NCBI GenBank assembly: GCA_934655875.1
Contig: CAKUHB010000051.1
Coordinates: 1 to 6,096, forward strand
DNA from: an uncultured Oscillospiraceae bacterium
Lineage (GTDB): Bacteria > Bacillota > Clostridia > Oscillospirales > Oscillospiraceae
Reading direction: 5' to 3'
DNA length: 6,096 nt
A program made the position numbers and the translations under genes. Of the stretch, positions 6,024 through 6,096 are shown piece by piece (position 1 is the stretch's first letter; each line of letters starts with the position of its first letter). Below the pieces are notes generated by a model. It was given only the letters and a program-made list of their open reading frames with translations. It did not search any database and was not told the DNA's origin.

Positions 6024-6052
6024 AGGGGCTGTCTCACTAAGAGGCAGCTCCT
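6024..6052 (+). terminator. Hairpin 1 after potD, possible terminator
   Basis: A 12-bp stem (AGGGGCTGTCTC at 6024-6035 with 6041-6052) around the loop ACTAA. Two pairs are G-U on the plus-strand RNA but would be A-C mismatches on the minus strand, which argues that the plus-strand transcript is the one that folds. The following bases are CTAAAAATTA-like rather than a T run, so intrinsic termination here is uncertain; it may protect the 3' end. Confidence 0.45.
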
Positions 6053-6060
6053 AAAAATTA

Positions 6061-6093
6061 CGAAGCCCGGCTCTTGCACAGAGTCGGGCTTCG
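6061..6093 (+). terminator. Hairpin 2 after potD, possible terminator cut by the window edge
   Basis: A 13-bp GC-rich stem (CGAAGCCCGGCTC at 6061-6073 with 6081-6093) around the loop TTGCACA. Its single non-Watson-Crick pair is G-U on the plus-strand RNA. Only three bases (GCG) remain before the window ends, so any U tract cannot be seen. On the minus strand the stem would be followed by TAATTTTT, so it could also serve a convergent gene beyond the edge. Confidence 0.5.
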
Positions 6094-6096
6094 GCG

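Overview
The window looks like a chromosomal segment of a moderately GC-rich Firmicute, most likely a gut-type Clostridia lineage such as Oscillospiraceae; that placement is an inference from protein style, not a search result. Pointers are strong purine-rich Shine-Dalgarno sites before almost every gene, consensus sigma-A promoters in AT-rich gaps, a classical U-tract terminator, the zinc-ribbon form of ribosomal protein L32 preceded by a DUF177 gene, and a complete potABCD operon. Coding density is high, all gaps are under 200 bases, and no mobile element, CRISPR array, tRNA or rRNA is visible.

Region 1 (1-797, minus strand): a DUF177/YceD-family gene is followed by rpmF (L32). Both are read from a consensus promoter at 792-820 (TTGACT, 17 bp, TATAAT). 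A small UUCG-capped hairpin lies between the two genes. The transcript probably continues past the left edge.

Region 2 (867-1948, plus strand): a divergent promoter (TTTACA, 17 bp, TG-extended TAAAAT) drives an RluA-family 23S rRNA pseudouridine synthase. The gene is closed by a strong intrinsic terminator with a perfect 14-bp stem. Regions 1 and 2 together form a divergent pair of transcription units that both concern the large ribosomal subunit.

Region 3 (1970-6096, plus strand): a new promoter (TTGACA, 17 bp, TATATT) and a leader that can fold at its extreme 5' end precede potA, potB, potC and potD. The genes overlap by 11, 4 and 4 bases, so they are translationally coupled. The ATPase PotA energises the PotB/PotC permease pair, and PotD captures polyamine outside the membrane. 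PotD is notable: it has a cleavable signal peptide without a usable lipobox, and a C-terminal transmembrane helix with a highly basic tail. It therefore seems tethered by its C-terminus rather than by lipid. Two tandem hairpins follow potD at the right edge.

Overall this is an ordinary housekeeping and transport region. I see no sign of a wholly new system. The points most worth a second look are the C-terminal anchor of PotD, the Tyr-rich and acidic tail of PotA whose codons double as the potB ribosome site, and the 5'-terminal leader hairpin.
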